DNA from: JACMLD01 sp039916305 | GTDB taxonomy: Bacteria > Bacteroidota > Bacteroidia > Chitinophagales > Chitinophagaceae | Direction of reading: 5' to 3' | Length of the DNA stretch: 64,000 nucleotides | Assembly (NCBI GenBank): GCA_039916305.1 | Contig: JBDSLR010000034.1 | Span: 1 to 64,000, forward strand | Part shown: piece by piece, positions 1-8,425 of the stretch | Numbering within the stretch: position 1 is the stretch's first letter | Layout of the letters: every line of letters begins with the position of its first letter | The notes under the pieces: generated by a model | Databases searched by the model: none | What the model was told of the DNA's origin: nothing | Seen by the model: the letters and a program-made list of their open reading frames with translations, nothing else | Program-made: the position numbers and the translations under genes

Positions 1-146
1 AAACTTGCTTTAGTTGCTTTACTCCAATTGCCACGGGGCTTAATATCGCAAAGAGCAAGTAATGTGTAAGCTGAAATTTCGTTTTGTTGTGCAGCTGGTA
101 ACCCTAATTCTTTAAGGATTTCTTTTGCTTCATCAATTTTGCTCAT
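1..146 (-). CDS. BsuBI/PstI-type restriction endonuclease, N-terminal part (cut by window edge)
   Basis: Only the first 48 codons are inside the window; the gene continues beyond base 1. The translation begins MSKIDEAKEILKELGL and continues with PAAQQNEISAYTLLAL. This matches the helical N-terminal specificity domain of BsuBI/PstI-type type II restriction enzymes, a domain with the pattern 'EAKEILKxLGLPxxQQNExSAxTLLAL'. The ATG overlaps the last 14 bases of the methyltransferase gene (its stop is at 133), as expected for a co-expressed restriction-modification pair with the methyltransferase made first. The catalytic domain is not visible. If the nuclease follows its family, the site may be CTGCAG; this is inference. 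Confidence 0.8.
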   Translation of the reverse strand, partial: MSKIDEAKEILKELGLPAAQQNEISAYTLLALCDIKPRGNWSKATKAS

Positions 147-1734
147 AAGCGAATATATGTTCAATGTCAAAGTAGTTGTTTATGATTTCATCAACCATCG
201 ATTGTGAGAAATCGTTTAGTAATATAATTTGGTTGCCAATTTGTTTTATGTCTTCCAAAGGTGGCAAAGGCATTTCTCTTAATTCCGTTGCACTTACATT
301 TATGTTGCCGTTAAATGTTCTGAAATATGTGTCAAAAAGATTGCTGTTTAATAAAGCGGAAAGCCCTAATATTTCATTTCTTTCAAGATGGCCTGTAGGT
401 CTATAAATATAATTGAGGTGATTTTCTACACCGATATACTCTGCTTGTGTAATATCAATAAAGTAAGGAGTTGCAACCAACCTGCTTTTGTCATCTTTTG
501 CACTAAAGCGGCGAAGGAAAATATAATTTTTGTTTGGTAGTAAAAGCGATTTTGTTTCTTCACAAAGTTGAATGTATTGAGGTTTATTCCTTTTAGCTAC
601 AGGCCATTCAAATTGCATTTTGGCTGTATTGATAAGCTGATACAGAGGAACTAAAAAAACAGTTCCATTTTGGTATTGTTCAAATAAATATTGAGTTGCT
701 CTGAATGAAACAACTGGGCCTGTTGAAATTTGAATATCGTATTGATGTAAACTGCCTCTCCATGATTTAAACAGCTTGATTACTTGGTCGTCTGTTTCGT
801 TAGTTGGAAGATGTATGATTTTCTCTTTTGACTTTAAGTCAATAAGTTCATCGGTTTTGTAAATCTTTTCTGTATAGCTTTCAATATCCTTTATACCGTT
901 AGAATGTGTTACAAGTATTGAAGGCAAATGCCCGTTTGCTTTTTGCTTTTTGCCTTTTAGGATTAATGTTTCTTGTAGAACACTATCACGGTCAAAAGTG
1001 TCAGTCCTTGAACCGAATAAGTGGATATGTTCAATTTCAATTTCTTTAAAAAAAGCTTCACGAAATGCTCTGAAGTAATTGCCTGAAGCAAAACTTCTTG
1101 GTGTAATAAAAATTAGTTCGCCGCCTTCTTTTAAAAGCTTCGTTGCGACCATCATAAAGATTGAGTAAATGTTAGGTTGTCCCCAAACAATAGACTTTGC
1201 TACAGTTGCCCGTTTATCATCCTTTGATATTTTGAAATATGGCGGATTTGAAATTACTATATCGTAAGTGGCATTTTTCGGTTCAGAAAAAAGTGTCGCC
1301 GAAACTTGAAAGCAATCTTTGTTTTCAAGAACAAAATCATTTGTGTCAAGCGTTGCTTTAAACTTGATTTTATATTGCTTTAGCCATTTACCTAAATAAT
1401 CAAGGACTGCTTGTGTGTAAGGCAAAATGTCTTGGTCGGTTTCATAAACAACAAGTTCTATTTCTTTTAGGTTCTCATTCTGTTTTGCAATTGTTTCAAT
1501 GAGTGAACTTGAAAGAATGGCTGTGCCGCATCCTGGGTCAAGTATTTTGAATTTGTCTTTTGTTTGTTTAGCAAGTCCCGCCATGAAGTGAGCAATTTCA
1601 GTCGGCGTAAAGAACTGTCCATTGTCCTTCTTGTGCTGTGTCGTGACAGTTTTGGCATAAAGCTGTCCAACCCTGTCGGCAAACTGGCTGGGTAACTCAT
1701 TTGTAAGTGGTTTTATGTCTATCACTGCTGTCAT
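133..1734 (-). CDS. Adenine-N6 DNA methyltransferase of a type II restriction-modification system
   Basis: The 533-residue protein has the SAM-binding motif I DPGCGTA at residues 66-72 and the catalytic NPPY motif at 163-166, the pair that defines N6-adenine DNA methyltransferases (Eco57I/PstI-like, gamma order). Upstream, QFFTPTEIAHFMA (about 40-52) is the conserved segment seen in such enzymes. The C-terminal 300 residues would be the target-recognition part. It should methylate an adenine in the site cut by the nuclease encoded just downstream (starting at 146, overlapping by 14 bases). The length is near the roughly 500 residues usual for the PstI/BsuBI methylases. Base composition is clearly more AT-rich than the genes after 5 kb, which suggests transfer. 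Confidence 0.9.
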   Translation of the reverse strand: MTAVIDIKPLTNELPSQFADRVGQLYAKTVTTQHKKDNGQFFTPTEIAHFMAGLAKQTKDKFKILDPGCGTAILSSSLIETIAKQNENLKEIELVVYETDQDILPYTQAVLDYLGKWLKQYKIKFKATLDTNDFVLENKDCFQVSATLFSEPKNATYDIVISNPPYFKISKDDKRATVAKSIVWGQPNIYSIFMMVATKLLKEGGELIFITPRSFASGNYFRAFREAFFKEIEIEHIHLFGSRTDTFDRDSVLQETLILKGKKQKANGHLPSILVTHSNGIKDIESYTEKIYKTDELIDLKSKEKIIHLPTNETDDQVIKLFKSWRGSLHQYDIQISTGPVVSFRATQYLFEQYQNGTVFLVPLYQLINTAKMQFEWPVAKRNKPQYIQLCEETKSLLLPNKNYIFLRRFSAKDDKSRLVATPYFIDITQAEYIGVENHLNYIYRPTGHLERNEILGLSALLNSNLFDTYFRTFNGNINVSATELREMPLPPLEDIKQIGNQIILLNDFSQSMVDEIINNYFDIEHIFAYEQN

Positions 1735-1941
1735 GCCAACAAATTTAGTAAAACTAGTGCTGTTTAAAGCGATTTCAATTTATTTGGTGGTCGCTGTGTG
1801 TCGGCAAAATTTTAGCTCTTTTGCAAGGTTGGCTTTGTGTCAAGGTTTGTGTGCCTTGCAAATGTGCTAAAATGTGCGGTGGCTTGTTGAGGTCTTCGCT
1901 GTCAAACCCCAATGAAGAACGTACTGCTCAAATAGGGTGAC
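1735..1941. other. Non-coding, upstream of the restriction-modification operon
   Basis: Together with the inverted-repeat element at 1942-2139 this makes a gene-free stretch of about 410 bases. It must hold the promoter of the minus-strand methyltransferase gene, but no clear promoter motif was picked out. A G/T-rich stretch around 1835-1880 contains two spaced copies of the short word TTGTGT. No open reading frame here looks real. Confidence 0.4.
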
Positions 1942-2139
1942 GCATAACGGACACGGCTTGGCGATGTGGCGGCATTTGAAAATCGTCAGCCCATAACCGC
2001 TGCTAAATTGATAACTAAAAGTTCATTGTTTATTCTATTGCTCGGTATTGTTCGTCGGCTGGAACTGAAGCCGAATAGCGAACAAAAAGCTGAGAATATA
2101 TTCGTCACCTCGCCATATTGCCAAACCGCATGTTGGCTG
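1942..2139 (-). repeat. Large imperfect inverted repeat, attC-like (gene-cassette recombination site?)
   Basis: The outer arms pair ACGGCTTGGCGATGTGGCG (1953-1971) with CGCCATATTGCCAAACCGC (2111-2129). Outside the arms, on the minus strand, lie AGCCAAC at one end and GTTATGC at the other, close to the R'' (RYYYAAC) and R' (GTTRRRY) boxes of integron attC sites. The centre holds a second hairpin: TTGTTCG (2048-2054) with CGAACAA (2079-2085), enclosing TCGGCT (2055-2060) and AGCCGA (2069-2074). The whole unit is about 200 bases and can fold into a long cruciform. It sits directly after the stop of the lipoprotein gene at 2146, where a cassette's attC would lie. It could also be a non-mobile Bacteroidota repeat family. 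Confidence 0.45.
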
Positions 2140-2145
2140 TCAGGG

Positions 2146-2646
2146 CTATTTTAGTTTGCCTTGATTTCTTAATGTTGAAATTAACTTTGCATTGTTTCGC
2201 TCATCGTCAATGGTCACACCTTGTAACTGTCCTGGATAGCCAAGTTTTAAATTAATTTTATTACCTGATGTCCAATCTAAGTCCATAGTGAAAGAATTGT
2301 CACAAGATGAGCTTGAAATACTCGGTTTGAAAAAACCATAATAAATAACCTGCTTGTCAACAGTTACAGCAAATGGAGTAAAGTCTTGGAAGGTCTTCAC
2401 TTTTTGAATTGCAAGGTCAGTCAACTTGAATTGATAATTGCTTTGTGAATATTCCAAAATGTCTTGATTTTTTACAATTGCAGTGTCTTGCAACACAGAC
2501 GTCAAAGGGTTTATTTGGCATTTGCCTGCTACAAGTTGAGAACTTTTAAGTAAATAAACCTCAATAGTGTCGCCGCTTTTTACATTATCTTTTTTGCACG
2601 AAAGACAAAAGATAGCAATTGGCAAATAGTAAAATATTGGTCTCAT
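2146..2646 (-). CDS. Hypothetical lipoprotein
   Basis: The 166-residue product starts with a short signal peptide and a lipobox ending in IFCLSC, with Cys at about residue 17 followed by KKDN. It is therefore likely to be lipidated and anchored in the cell envelope. The mature part is polar and shows no family I recognise; a repeated preference for Q, N and T suggests a small beta-rich domain. It lies between two sequences sharing the word GTTGGCTG in opposite orientation (2132-2139 on the plus strand; complement at about 2698-2705), so it may be a mobile gene cassette. The AT-rich composition matches the neighbouring restriction-modification genes. Confidence 0.7.
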   Translation of the reverse strand: MRPIFYYLPIAIFCLSCKKDNVKSGDTIEVYLLKSSQLVAGKCQINPLTSVLQDTAIVKNQDILEYSQSNYQFKLTDLAIQKVKTFQDFTPFAVTVDKQVIYYGFFKPSISSSSCDNSFTMDLDWTSGNKINLKLGYPGQLQGVTIDDERNNAKLISTLRNQGKLK

Positions 2647-3110
2647 AATTTTGTTTTTTTAAATAACACTTTAAAATTTAAAACTGTTGCACAAGCCTTG
2701 CAGCCAACACGCTAATTTATGCTATTACATGTAGGATCTCAGAAAATAGATGCCTCACATTCAAAGGGATAACGATCAACATTTTGTATTGTTATTAGTA
2801 CAATCCGGTTTTTATTTTTGTATGTGGACAGGCGTCTATAAGCGACCTCAATCTGATATCGGCCAGACCTGCCCTGCACTGTGAAAGACACAGCTTCGCA
2901 ATCTCAGTCACAGACTCAGGGTTAATTCGCCAATATAGGGTTAAAAGTTAATCATTTAAGTACAGGACGTTAATTCAGGCTGAATTTTCAATTGTTTAAC
3001 CCAGTTATGGGTAAACCAAACTTGTCGCTTTTCTTTAATTTTGTACCCCTATTGTACCTCGGCTAAATATAGAACAGCCACCACCATACGTTTCAGGCCA
3101 ATGTAATGTT
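2647..3110. other. Non-coding, right part of the left-end accessory segment
   Basis: There is no convincing open reading frame. Near 2690-2712 the minus strand reads GCGTGTTGGCTGCAAGG, similar to the right end of the attC-like element at 2130-2145. It would be the boundary on the other side of the lipoprotein gene. The rest shows only scattered short repeats (for example TTGTACC copies near 3040-3058). Confidence 0.4.
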
Positions 3111-3170
3111 CCTTTCGTGGGCACCATTAAAATTTAAAAGCTTTGTAAATCATTGATTTATGAAGCTTTT
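3111..3170 (+). other. tRNA-3'-end-like sequence plus hairpin: candidate integration (att) site
   Basis: CCTTTCGTGGGCACCATT (3111-3128) looks like the 3' end of a tRNA (acceptor strand CGTGGGC, discriminator A, then CCA). It is followed by a hairpin with arms 3136-3152 and 3154-3170 that match at 15 of 17 positions, around a GTAAATCATTGATTTA-type core, and by a T run. In Bacteroidota this arrangement is common at the 3' end of tRNA genes used by tyrosine integrases. No intact tRNA precedes it, since the bases before 3111 do not form a T-arm. This fits a duplicated tRNA end left by integration, with the AT-rich accessory genes on its left side. Confidence 0.4.
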
Positions 3171-3484
3171 TTGTTTTAGGAAATACGGAAAGGACTGTTT
3201 TTTTTAAATTGCTGACGGAAGAAAAGTGGATGATGAGTGGTACAGCTACCGGGCTGCAGATTTACTTGTAAATTTTTATACACTTCTTAAGCAATAAGCA
3301 ACACAAAGAATCGTCACAACATAATTAAGAACAACTTCTCCAATTAATTATAAAATTTTTAATATTATATCATCGGGCTGCATAATGAAAGGATTTCTTT
3401 TTTTTGAAAGGCACCTTTAAAGCTGAATTTTATCAGCCCGTATCAAAATCAGGGGATCGTCAATAAGCTGGCGGTAATAATACA
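3171..3484. other. Non-coding, downstream of the receiver-CRP regulator gene
   Basis: About 310 bases with high A+T and several T and A runs. No gene is visible. Near 3376-3460, GGGCTG and CAGCCC lie about 70 bases apart, which could make a weak long-range stem downstream of the regulator gene that ends at 3485. Confidence 0.35.
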
Positions 3485-4540
3485 TTAACAGACCAGATTC
3501 TTTAGTTTTTCAGTATCTGTTATCAAAATTTTGCCATCTTTTATTTCAACTATTTTTTCTGCTTTGAAATCACTAAGCGTCCGGATGAGTGACTCAGTAG
3601 CTGTACCAATATAATGGGCAATATCATCCCTGGAAATCTCTAAGGGTTTGTTGTCCAGGCCTGTATTGAACTTTTGGTGAATATCAATCAATGCTTTGCC
3701 TACCCTTTTGCGAAGTGAGCTGTAAGCAAGATTGAGGAGGCGCTCTTCTTTTTCTTTTACATTTTGCGTAATGATCCGGATGAACCGGTAGGCTACACTT
3801 ATATCGCCATAAATCATCTGCAGAAAATCTTCTCTTGGGATTTGCAGTATTTCTGCATCTTCCAGTACAATGGTATTTTCGAGGTAGTTCGTATTTTCTA
3901 TTAATGACGAATAGCCGAGAAAATCACCTTCAGTATATATATCCGTAATATATTCTTTGCCGTACTCATGGGTCCTGAAGCCTTTGACCTTTCCTTTTAG
4001 CAGGTAAAATAAAAATTTCGGACGCCGCCCTTCCAGGTATACGGTCAGTTTTTTTCCAATCTGCTCAATACTGTATTTTTCCGAAAGTTCTTTAATAAGG
4101 CCCGCCCCTTTTACGTCTTTCAGAAATTCGCTGATCCCGGATTCAGAAGCGGGATGATTTTTATCAAGCACAGCTGATTTTTTCAACCGTATTTCTATTG
4201 CGTTCAACAATTCGATCTCCGCAAAAGGTTTGGTGATATAGTCGTCGGCGCCCATTTCCATCCCTTTCCTGAAATCTGTACGGTCAATTTTTGCTGTTAA
4301 AAATATAAAAGGCGTGTTCAGTGTGTCCGCATTCTTTCTCAATAAATGTAACACTCCATACCCGTCCAGCACAGGCATCATAATGTCACAAACGATGATG
4401 TCTGGTTTTTCTTTAAACGCCAGCTCTACGCCCAGCTTTCCATTCTCTGCGCTGAATGTCTTATACCCTGCGAGGTCAAGTATTTCTGTAATGTTTTCCC
4501 GGATATCTTTATTATCCTCTATAACTAAAACAGCTTTCAT
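3485..4540 (-). CDS. Response regulator: receiver domain fused to a CRP/FNR-type DNA-binding regulator
   Basis: Residues 1-120 are a CheY-like receiver. E8/D9 form the acidic pocket, D52 in CDIMMP is the phosphorylation site, T82 is the switch residue and K104 lies in ITKPF. Residues about 145-260 are a cyclic-nucleotide-binding-type beta barrel, and about 265-350 a CRP-type winged helix (LEISRDDIAHYIGTATESL is the recognition region). It should bind DNA under control of phosphorylation. Its ATG overlaps the stop of the upstream kinase gene by four bases (ATGA), so the two were one operon; the kinase is now a remnant (4537-4770). The next operon in the window is the cbb3 oxidase set, which CRP/FNR regulators often control; that link is inference. 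Confidence 0.9.
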   Translation of the reverse strand: MKAVLVIEDNKDIRENITEILDLAGYKTFSAENGKLGVELAFKEKPDIIVCDIMMPVLDGYGVLHLLRKNADTLNTPFIFLTAKIDRTDFRKGMEMGADDYITKPFAEIELLNAIEIRLKKSAVLDKNHPASESGISEFLKDVKGAGLIKELSEKYSIEQIGKKLTVYLEGRRPKFLFYLLKGKVKGFRTHEYGKEYITDIYTEGDFLGYSSLIENTNYLENTIVLEDAEILQIPREDFLQMIYGDISVAYRFIRIITQNVKEKEERLLNLAYSSLRKRVGKALIDIHQKFNTGLDNKPLEISRDDIAHYIGTATESLIRTLSDFKAEKIVEIKDGKILITDTEKLKNLVC

Positions 4541-4770
4541 TTTGTTGTCATTGAGTAATTGGAAGAAATTGTGACATTGGTGCCTTCAGTTAAACGGCTT
4601 TTAAATCTGATTGAACCGCCCAGGGAAACGGTATAGCGCTGCACAATATGCAAACCGGGACCGGTGCCCTGTATATTGGTTGCATTAGCACCCCTGGGAA
4701 AGCTTGAAAAAAAATGTTGCTGGTCTTCAACACCTGTGTCTATCCCATTATCACTGCCACTGCTCCAGTT
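4537..4770 (-). pseudogene. Remnant of a histidine kinase: C-terminal ATPase domain only
   Basis: The minus-strand reading frame ending at the TGA at 4537-4539 has the residues SDNGIDTGVEDQQ, then SSFPRGANATN and QGTGPGLHIVQRY. These are the N/G1, F and G2 boxes of a histidine-kinase ATPase domain. Going upstream, the frame meets a TAA seven codons before the DNG box and another a few codons later, and the next base pairs run into the YoaK-like gene that ends at 4844. The dimerisation/phosphoacceptor domain and any sensor are missing. The usual GTGLGL is GTGPGL here. It is the truncated partner of the receiver-CRP regulator that follows with a four-base overlap. Confidence 0.75.
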
Positions 4771-4843
4771 TTAAAAGTGGCTTTTTTAAAATGACGGTGC
4801 CGGCTTCTACTTTTTATTGCAACCGCAATAGATGCCTAAAGAT

Positions 4844-5572
4844 TCACAAAAAGGTAGCACTGCGTGAAATGGCCCTGGTTACCTTAATGCGGAAGTAATC
4901 ATAAAACAGCGCCAGCAGCAAAAAGCAAACGGGCACAAAAAAAGAAGTGAAGGCAATCCGGAGGAACAACAGGCTGCCCAATACTCCGCCCGATAAGAAC
5001 GAGATAATAATAGCCAGTCGAAGCAGAATTCTCCGTTTAAGCAAGGGATGTAGCTTCCTGCCGCTGTGCGCCGCCTCTGACAAGTCGATTCCTAAATCTG
5101 TAAACATGCCGGTAAGATGTGTTGTTCTTACTACTGAACCCGAAATTAAAGATACCATTGCATTTTGAACGCCCATAGCAAAAAGCAGGCTGCCGGCGAA
5201 ATATTCAGTTTCCGCCAGGCGCCGGTTATAGTTATGCCCAAAGATGGCAACAAACAGCAGGATCAATACAATGAAGACAATTGGCACAGTGTAGGCAAAA
5301 GGCTTATTTCTACCCGCTTTTGAGATATAGAAGCCTGAAAGAAATGCCCCTCCCAAAAACAAAAAAAGCCACAACCCCACCATCCTGGTTGAACGTAAGT
5401 TTTTTGTTGCAATATTTATTGCGAGCAAAGCCGCATGACCGGTTACGTTTGTTGTTAAAACAGAAAATGCAAGAAATCCTGCTGCGTTTATAAACCCCGC
5501 ATTGAGGCAAAGCAGTATTGCGAGGGGCATATTGTGCTGAAAACTTCTTTTCTGACCTGTGTGGCGTAGCAT
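4844..5572 (-). CDS. YoaK/DUF1275-family membrane protein
   Basis: The 242-residue protein has about six hydrophobic membrane segments. It carries the family signatures NAGFINAAGFLAF near the N-terminus, FLSGFYIS in the middle and GVQNAMVSLISGSVVRTTHLTG near residue 150. This family of inner-membrane proteins has no settled biochemical role; the THLTG segment suggests a transport-like fold. It is transcribed away from the oxidase operon. Its 3' end lies directly against the decayed kinase remnant, so a deletion or insertion may have brought the two together. Confidence 0.85.
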   Translation of the reverse strand: MLRHTGQKRSFQHNMPLAILLCLNAGFINAAGFLAFSVLTTNVTGHAALLAINIATKNLRSTRMVGLWLFLFLGGAFLSGFYISKAGRNKPFAYTVPIVFIVLILLFVAIFGHNYNRRLAETEYFAGSLLFAMGVQNAMVSLISGSVVRTTHLTGMFTDLGIDLSEAAHSGRKLHPLLKRRILLRLAIIISFLSGGVLGSLLFLRIAFTSFFVPVCFLLLALFYDYFRIKVTRAISRSATFL

Positions 5573-5626
5573 ATTTAGCGTACATATTGTTCCCGCTCAA
5601 TATCGAAAAAAACTTTAATGTTATGG

Positions 5627-5664
5627 TATGAGCAAAATCAGCCTTTTTCATGAATCTGCTCATA
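5627..5664. promoter_or_regulatory. Perfect 8-base inverted repeat upstream of the cbb3 operon
   Basis: TATGAGCA (5627-5634) and TGCTCATA (5657-5664) are perfect complements, 22 bases apart. They lie between the divergent YoaK gene (start 5572) and ccoI (start 5714). The first base of the right arm is 57 bases before the ccoI start, a suitable place for an operator. The sequence does not match the FNR box TTGAT-N4-ATCAA. It could be a binding site for an unknown dimeric regulator or a chance palindrome. Confidence 0.3.
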
Positions 5665-5713
5665 TGCAGGCGATGATTGTGGATATACTTTAGTGCCATT
5701 ATAATACCGGGGT

Positions 5714-8107
5714 ATGTTTACAAAAAGCCTTGCAGAAATAGCGATCACCTGTGATCACTGCGGTGACGAATGTATTGCAAAAAACATCTGCATTGACGAT
5801 AAACGTTTCTGCTGTGCAGGATGTAAAATGGTGTACCAGTTACTGAACCAGGGGGGACTTTGTGACTATTATAACCTGAATGACAAGCCAGGTTTCAGTC
5901 AGCGCATACCGGTGCGCACAGGAAAGTTTGCATTTCTTGATGATGCTGCCATCCAGGCGAAACTAATTAGTTTCAGGGATGAACAACAGGTACATGTAAA
6001 TTTTTATCTGCCTCAAATACATTGCAGCAGTTGTTTATACCTGCTTGAAAACCTGCACCGCCTTGAAGCAGGCGTTATATCCTGCCAGGTAAATTTTACC
6101 AGGAAGGAAGCAAGTATTGTTTTCATGGCGCAAACGACCAGCCTCCGGAATATAGCGGAGCTGCTTGCAAGCATTGGTTACGAACCTTATATCAGTCTTC
6201 ATGATCTTAAACAGCAAAAGCCCGGTATTGAGAAGGGGATGAGATATCGCCTGGGGATAGCCGCGTTTTGCTTTGGCAATATTATGCTGATGAGTTTCCC
6301 GGAATATCTTGGGATTGATGCCAGTGAGTCCGGGCTCAGAAATATATTTCGCTGGATGAACGCAGGGTTGTCTTTACCCGTTTTTTTATACGCCGCCGAC
6401 CCTTTTTATAAGTCAGCTTTAAAAAGCATCCGGCACCGGTTCCTGAATATTGACGCACCTGTTGCGCTGGCAGTTATAATCACTTTTGTACGAAGTGCGT
6501 GGGAAGTGTTGTCTGGTACCGGTGCCGGTTATTTCGATTCTATGACAGGTATTGTTTTTTTTATGCTGGCCGGTCGAATGCTGCAGGACAAGACCTACCG
6601 TCATCTGTCATTCGACAGGGACTACACTTCCTATTTTCCTATAGCGGTATCAGTTATCAGCAACAACAAAGAAATTGCCACGGCTTTGCCTGAACTAAAG
6701 GCAGGTGACACATTATTGATTCACAACGAAGAGCTGATACCTGCCGATGGCATCATTACTAAAGGGAGTGCATACATTGATTATAGTTTTGTCACCGGTG
6801 AATCCATGCCGGTAAAAAAAGATATGGGTGAACTCGCCTATGCCGGTGGTAAACAAACCGGTGGTAATATTGAAATACTGGTGGTAAAAGAAGTAGCGCA
6901 GAGTTATCTTACTGCTCTCTGGAGCAGGGATGAACTGAAGGCTAAAGAAAGCGGCCGCGTATCGTTTGTACACCTCCTGAGCCGCTACTTTACCTATATC
7001 ATTTTCGGCATCGCGCTGTTAACAACCTGGTATTGGAAAATAAACGATCCCACCAGGATTTGGATAGCCGTAACGGCTGTATTTATTATTGCCTGTCCCT
7101 GCGCATTATTATTATCTAATACATTCACCAATGGAAGTATTTTACGTATACTTTCCCGCAACCAATTTTTCCTGCGGAGCGCACAAACCATAGAAAACAT
7201 TGCGAAAACAACCCATATCGTTTTTGATAAAACAGGTACCCTTACTGATCCGCGGCAACAGGAAGTGAAGTATGAGGGTAAGCCATTAACCACGCTTCAA
7301 AAGCAGCAGGTAATGGCGCTTGCCTCCTGTTCAACACACCCGTTAAGCCGTTTCATAGTTAAAGAATTTGAGCAGACAAGTCAGCTGACGGTTGCAGGAT
7401 TTAAAGAAATTGCAGGTGAAGGAATTGCAGGTGTAGTTGAGGGCAGCCTTGTCAGGATCGGGAGTTGCGGCTTTATAACCGGCAATACAAATGATACCGG
7501 AGGGACTGTTGTTTATATCAGTTTTGAAAATCAGATGCACGGCTGGCTTCGGTTTGACAATCATTACCGGCCAGCGATTCCCAGCTTGATAAAAAAAATA
7601 AAAAACAGGTACAAGCTATCCGTTTTAACGGGCGACAATGAAGCGGAAAAACAAAAATTACGGAGGTTACTGGGAGAAGATGCCGCCCTTTTGTTTAGCC
7701 AGAAGCCAGGGAGCAAACTCGACTATATAAAAAGTTTGCAGGCGGACGGTGAAAAAGTAATGATGATTGGCGACGGGCTAAATGATGCCGGTGCCCTGAG
7801 ACAGGCAGATACGGGCATTGCGTTAACAGAAGGCAACAACAATTTTACACCGGCCAGTGATGCAATTCTTGCAGCCAGCAGCCTCTCAAAATTCAGCAGC
7901 TTTATTATGTTGTGTAAAGCCAACCAGTATATTGTTACCGCCAGCTTTGTTTTATCTATTGCCTATAATATCATCGGGCTATACTTTGCCGTGCAGGGGA
8001 AACTATCTCCGCTGGTTGCCGCAATACTTATGCCGTGCAGTTCACTCTGCATTTTCCTCATCACTTTTGGGAGCAGTCATTGGTTGGCCAGGCGTATGAA
8101 ATTATAA
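5714..8107 (+). CDS. ccoI: Copper-transporting P1B-type ATPase for cbb3 oxidase assembly
   Basis: The 797-residue protein has an N-terminal Cys cluster (CDHC at 13-16, CCAGC at 33-37) typical of CcoI/FixI, a heavy-metal-binding domain with C104-S-S-C107, and the P1B pump core. The core has the intramembrane CPC at 461-463, the phosphorylated Asp in DKTGT at 505-509 and GDGLND at 686-691. It pumps copper across the inner membrane to supply CuB of the cbb3 oxidase. It is the first gene of the operon and is followed by ccoS, as in many genomes. The length is normal for the family. Confidence 0.95.
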   Translation: MFTKSLAEIAITCDHCGDECIAKNICIDDKRFCCAGCKMVYQLLNQGGLCDYYNLNDKPGFSQRIPVRTGKFAFLDDAAIQAKLISFRDEQQVHVNFYLPQIHCSSCLYLLENLHRLEAGVISCQVNFTRKEASIVFMAQTTSLRNIAELLASIGYEPYISLHDLKQQKPGIEKGMRYRLGIAAFCFGNIMLMSFPEYLGIDASESGLRNIFRWMNAGLSLPVFLYAADPFYKSALKSIRHRFLNIDAPVALAVIITFVRSAWEVLSGTGAGYFDSMTGIVFFMLAGRMLQDKTYRHLSFDRDYTSYFPIAVSVISNNKEIATALPELKAGDTLLIHNEELIPADGIITKGSAYIDYSFVTGESMPVKKDMGELAYAGGKQTGGNIEILVVKEVAQSYLTALWSRDELKAKESGRVSFVHLLSRYFTYIIFGIALLTTWYWKINDPTRIWIAVTAVFIIACPCALLLSNTFTNGSILRILSRNQFFLRSAQTIENIAKTTHIVFDKTGTLTDPRQQEVKYEGKPLTTLQKQQVMALASCSTHPLSRFIVKEFEQTSQLTVAGFKEIAGEGIAGVVEGSLVRIGSCGFITGNTNDTGGTVVYISFENQMHGWLRFDNHYRPAIPSLIKKIKNRYKLSVLTGDNEAEKQKLRRLLGEDAALLFSQKPGSKLDYIKSLQADGEKVMMIGDGLNDAGALRQADTGIALTEGNNNFTPASDAILAASSLSKFSSFIMLCKANQYIVTASFVLSIAYNIIGLYFAVQGKLSPLVAAILMPCSSLCIFLITFGSSHWLARRMKL

Positions 8108-8249
8108 CAAGGCCGGCCACTTGCTGGTAATGCAAACCACATGCGCTGTATGCACCAGAACAGCACTGATAAAAATCAGGAATATGGATGATTCAGATTA
8201 TCGTCTGCACGCGTTGCGCGGAATATTTTTACTACCGAAAATAATCCCC

Positions 8250-8411
8250 ATGAGTGTTATCATCATTCTCCTTATTGCAAGCATCAGTATTGCTTCCCTT
8301 TTCCTGCTTGCTTTTTTATGGAGTGTTAAATGCGGGCAGTTTGACGATGACGACGCGCCTGCATCACGAATCTTGTTTGACGATAAGCTTCCCAATAAAA
8401 CTAATGTATAA
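8250..8411 (+). CDS. ccoS: cbb3 oxidase maturation protein CcoS
   Basis: The 53-residue product starts at MSVIIILLIASISIA, has one membrane helix and then WSVKCGQFDDDDAPASRIL. The signature FLWSVKxGQFDD...P..RIL is that of CcoS. A longer reading frame starts at 8121, but the upstream 43 residues are not part of the family and the ATG at 8250 gives the normal length. CcoS is needed for insertion of haem and copper cofactors into the oxidase. It lies between ccoI and ccoNO. Confidence 0.92.
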   Translation: MSVIIILLIASISIASLFLLAFLWSVKCGQFDDDDAPASRILFDDKLPNKTNV

Positions 8412-8425
8412 ATCAAAACCATTAT

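Noticed and set aside
1966..2154. 62-residue frame inside the attC-like element
   Set aside because: Overlaps the inverted repeat; its residues follow the repeat, not a protein.
3111..3130. A complete tRNA gene at the att-like sequence
   Set aside because: Only the 3' acceptor part is present; no cloverleaf can be built from the preceding bases.
4704..4898. Plus-strand frame across the kinase remnant
   Set aside because: It is the complement of a decayed kinase and of the YoaK 3' end.
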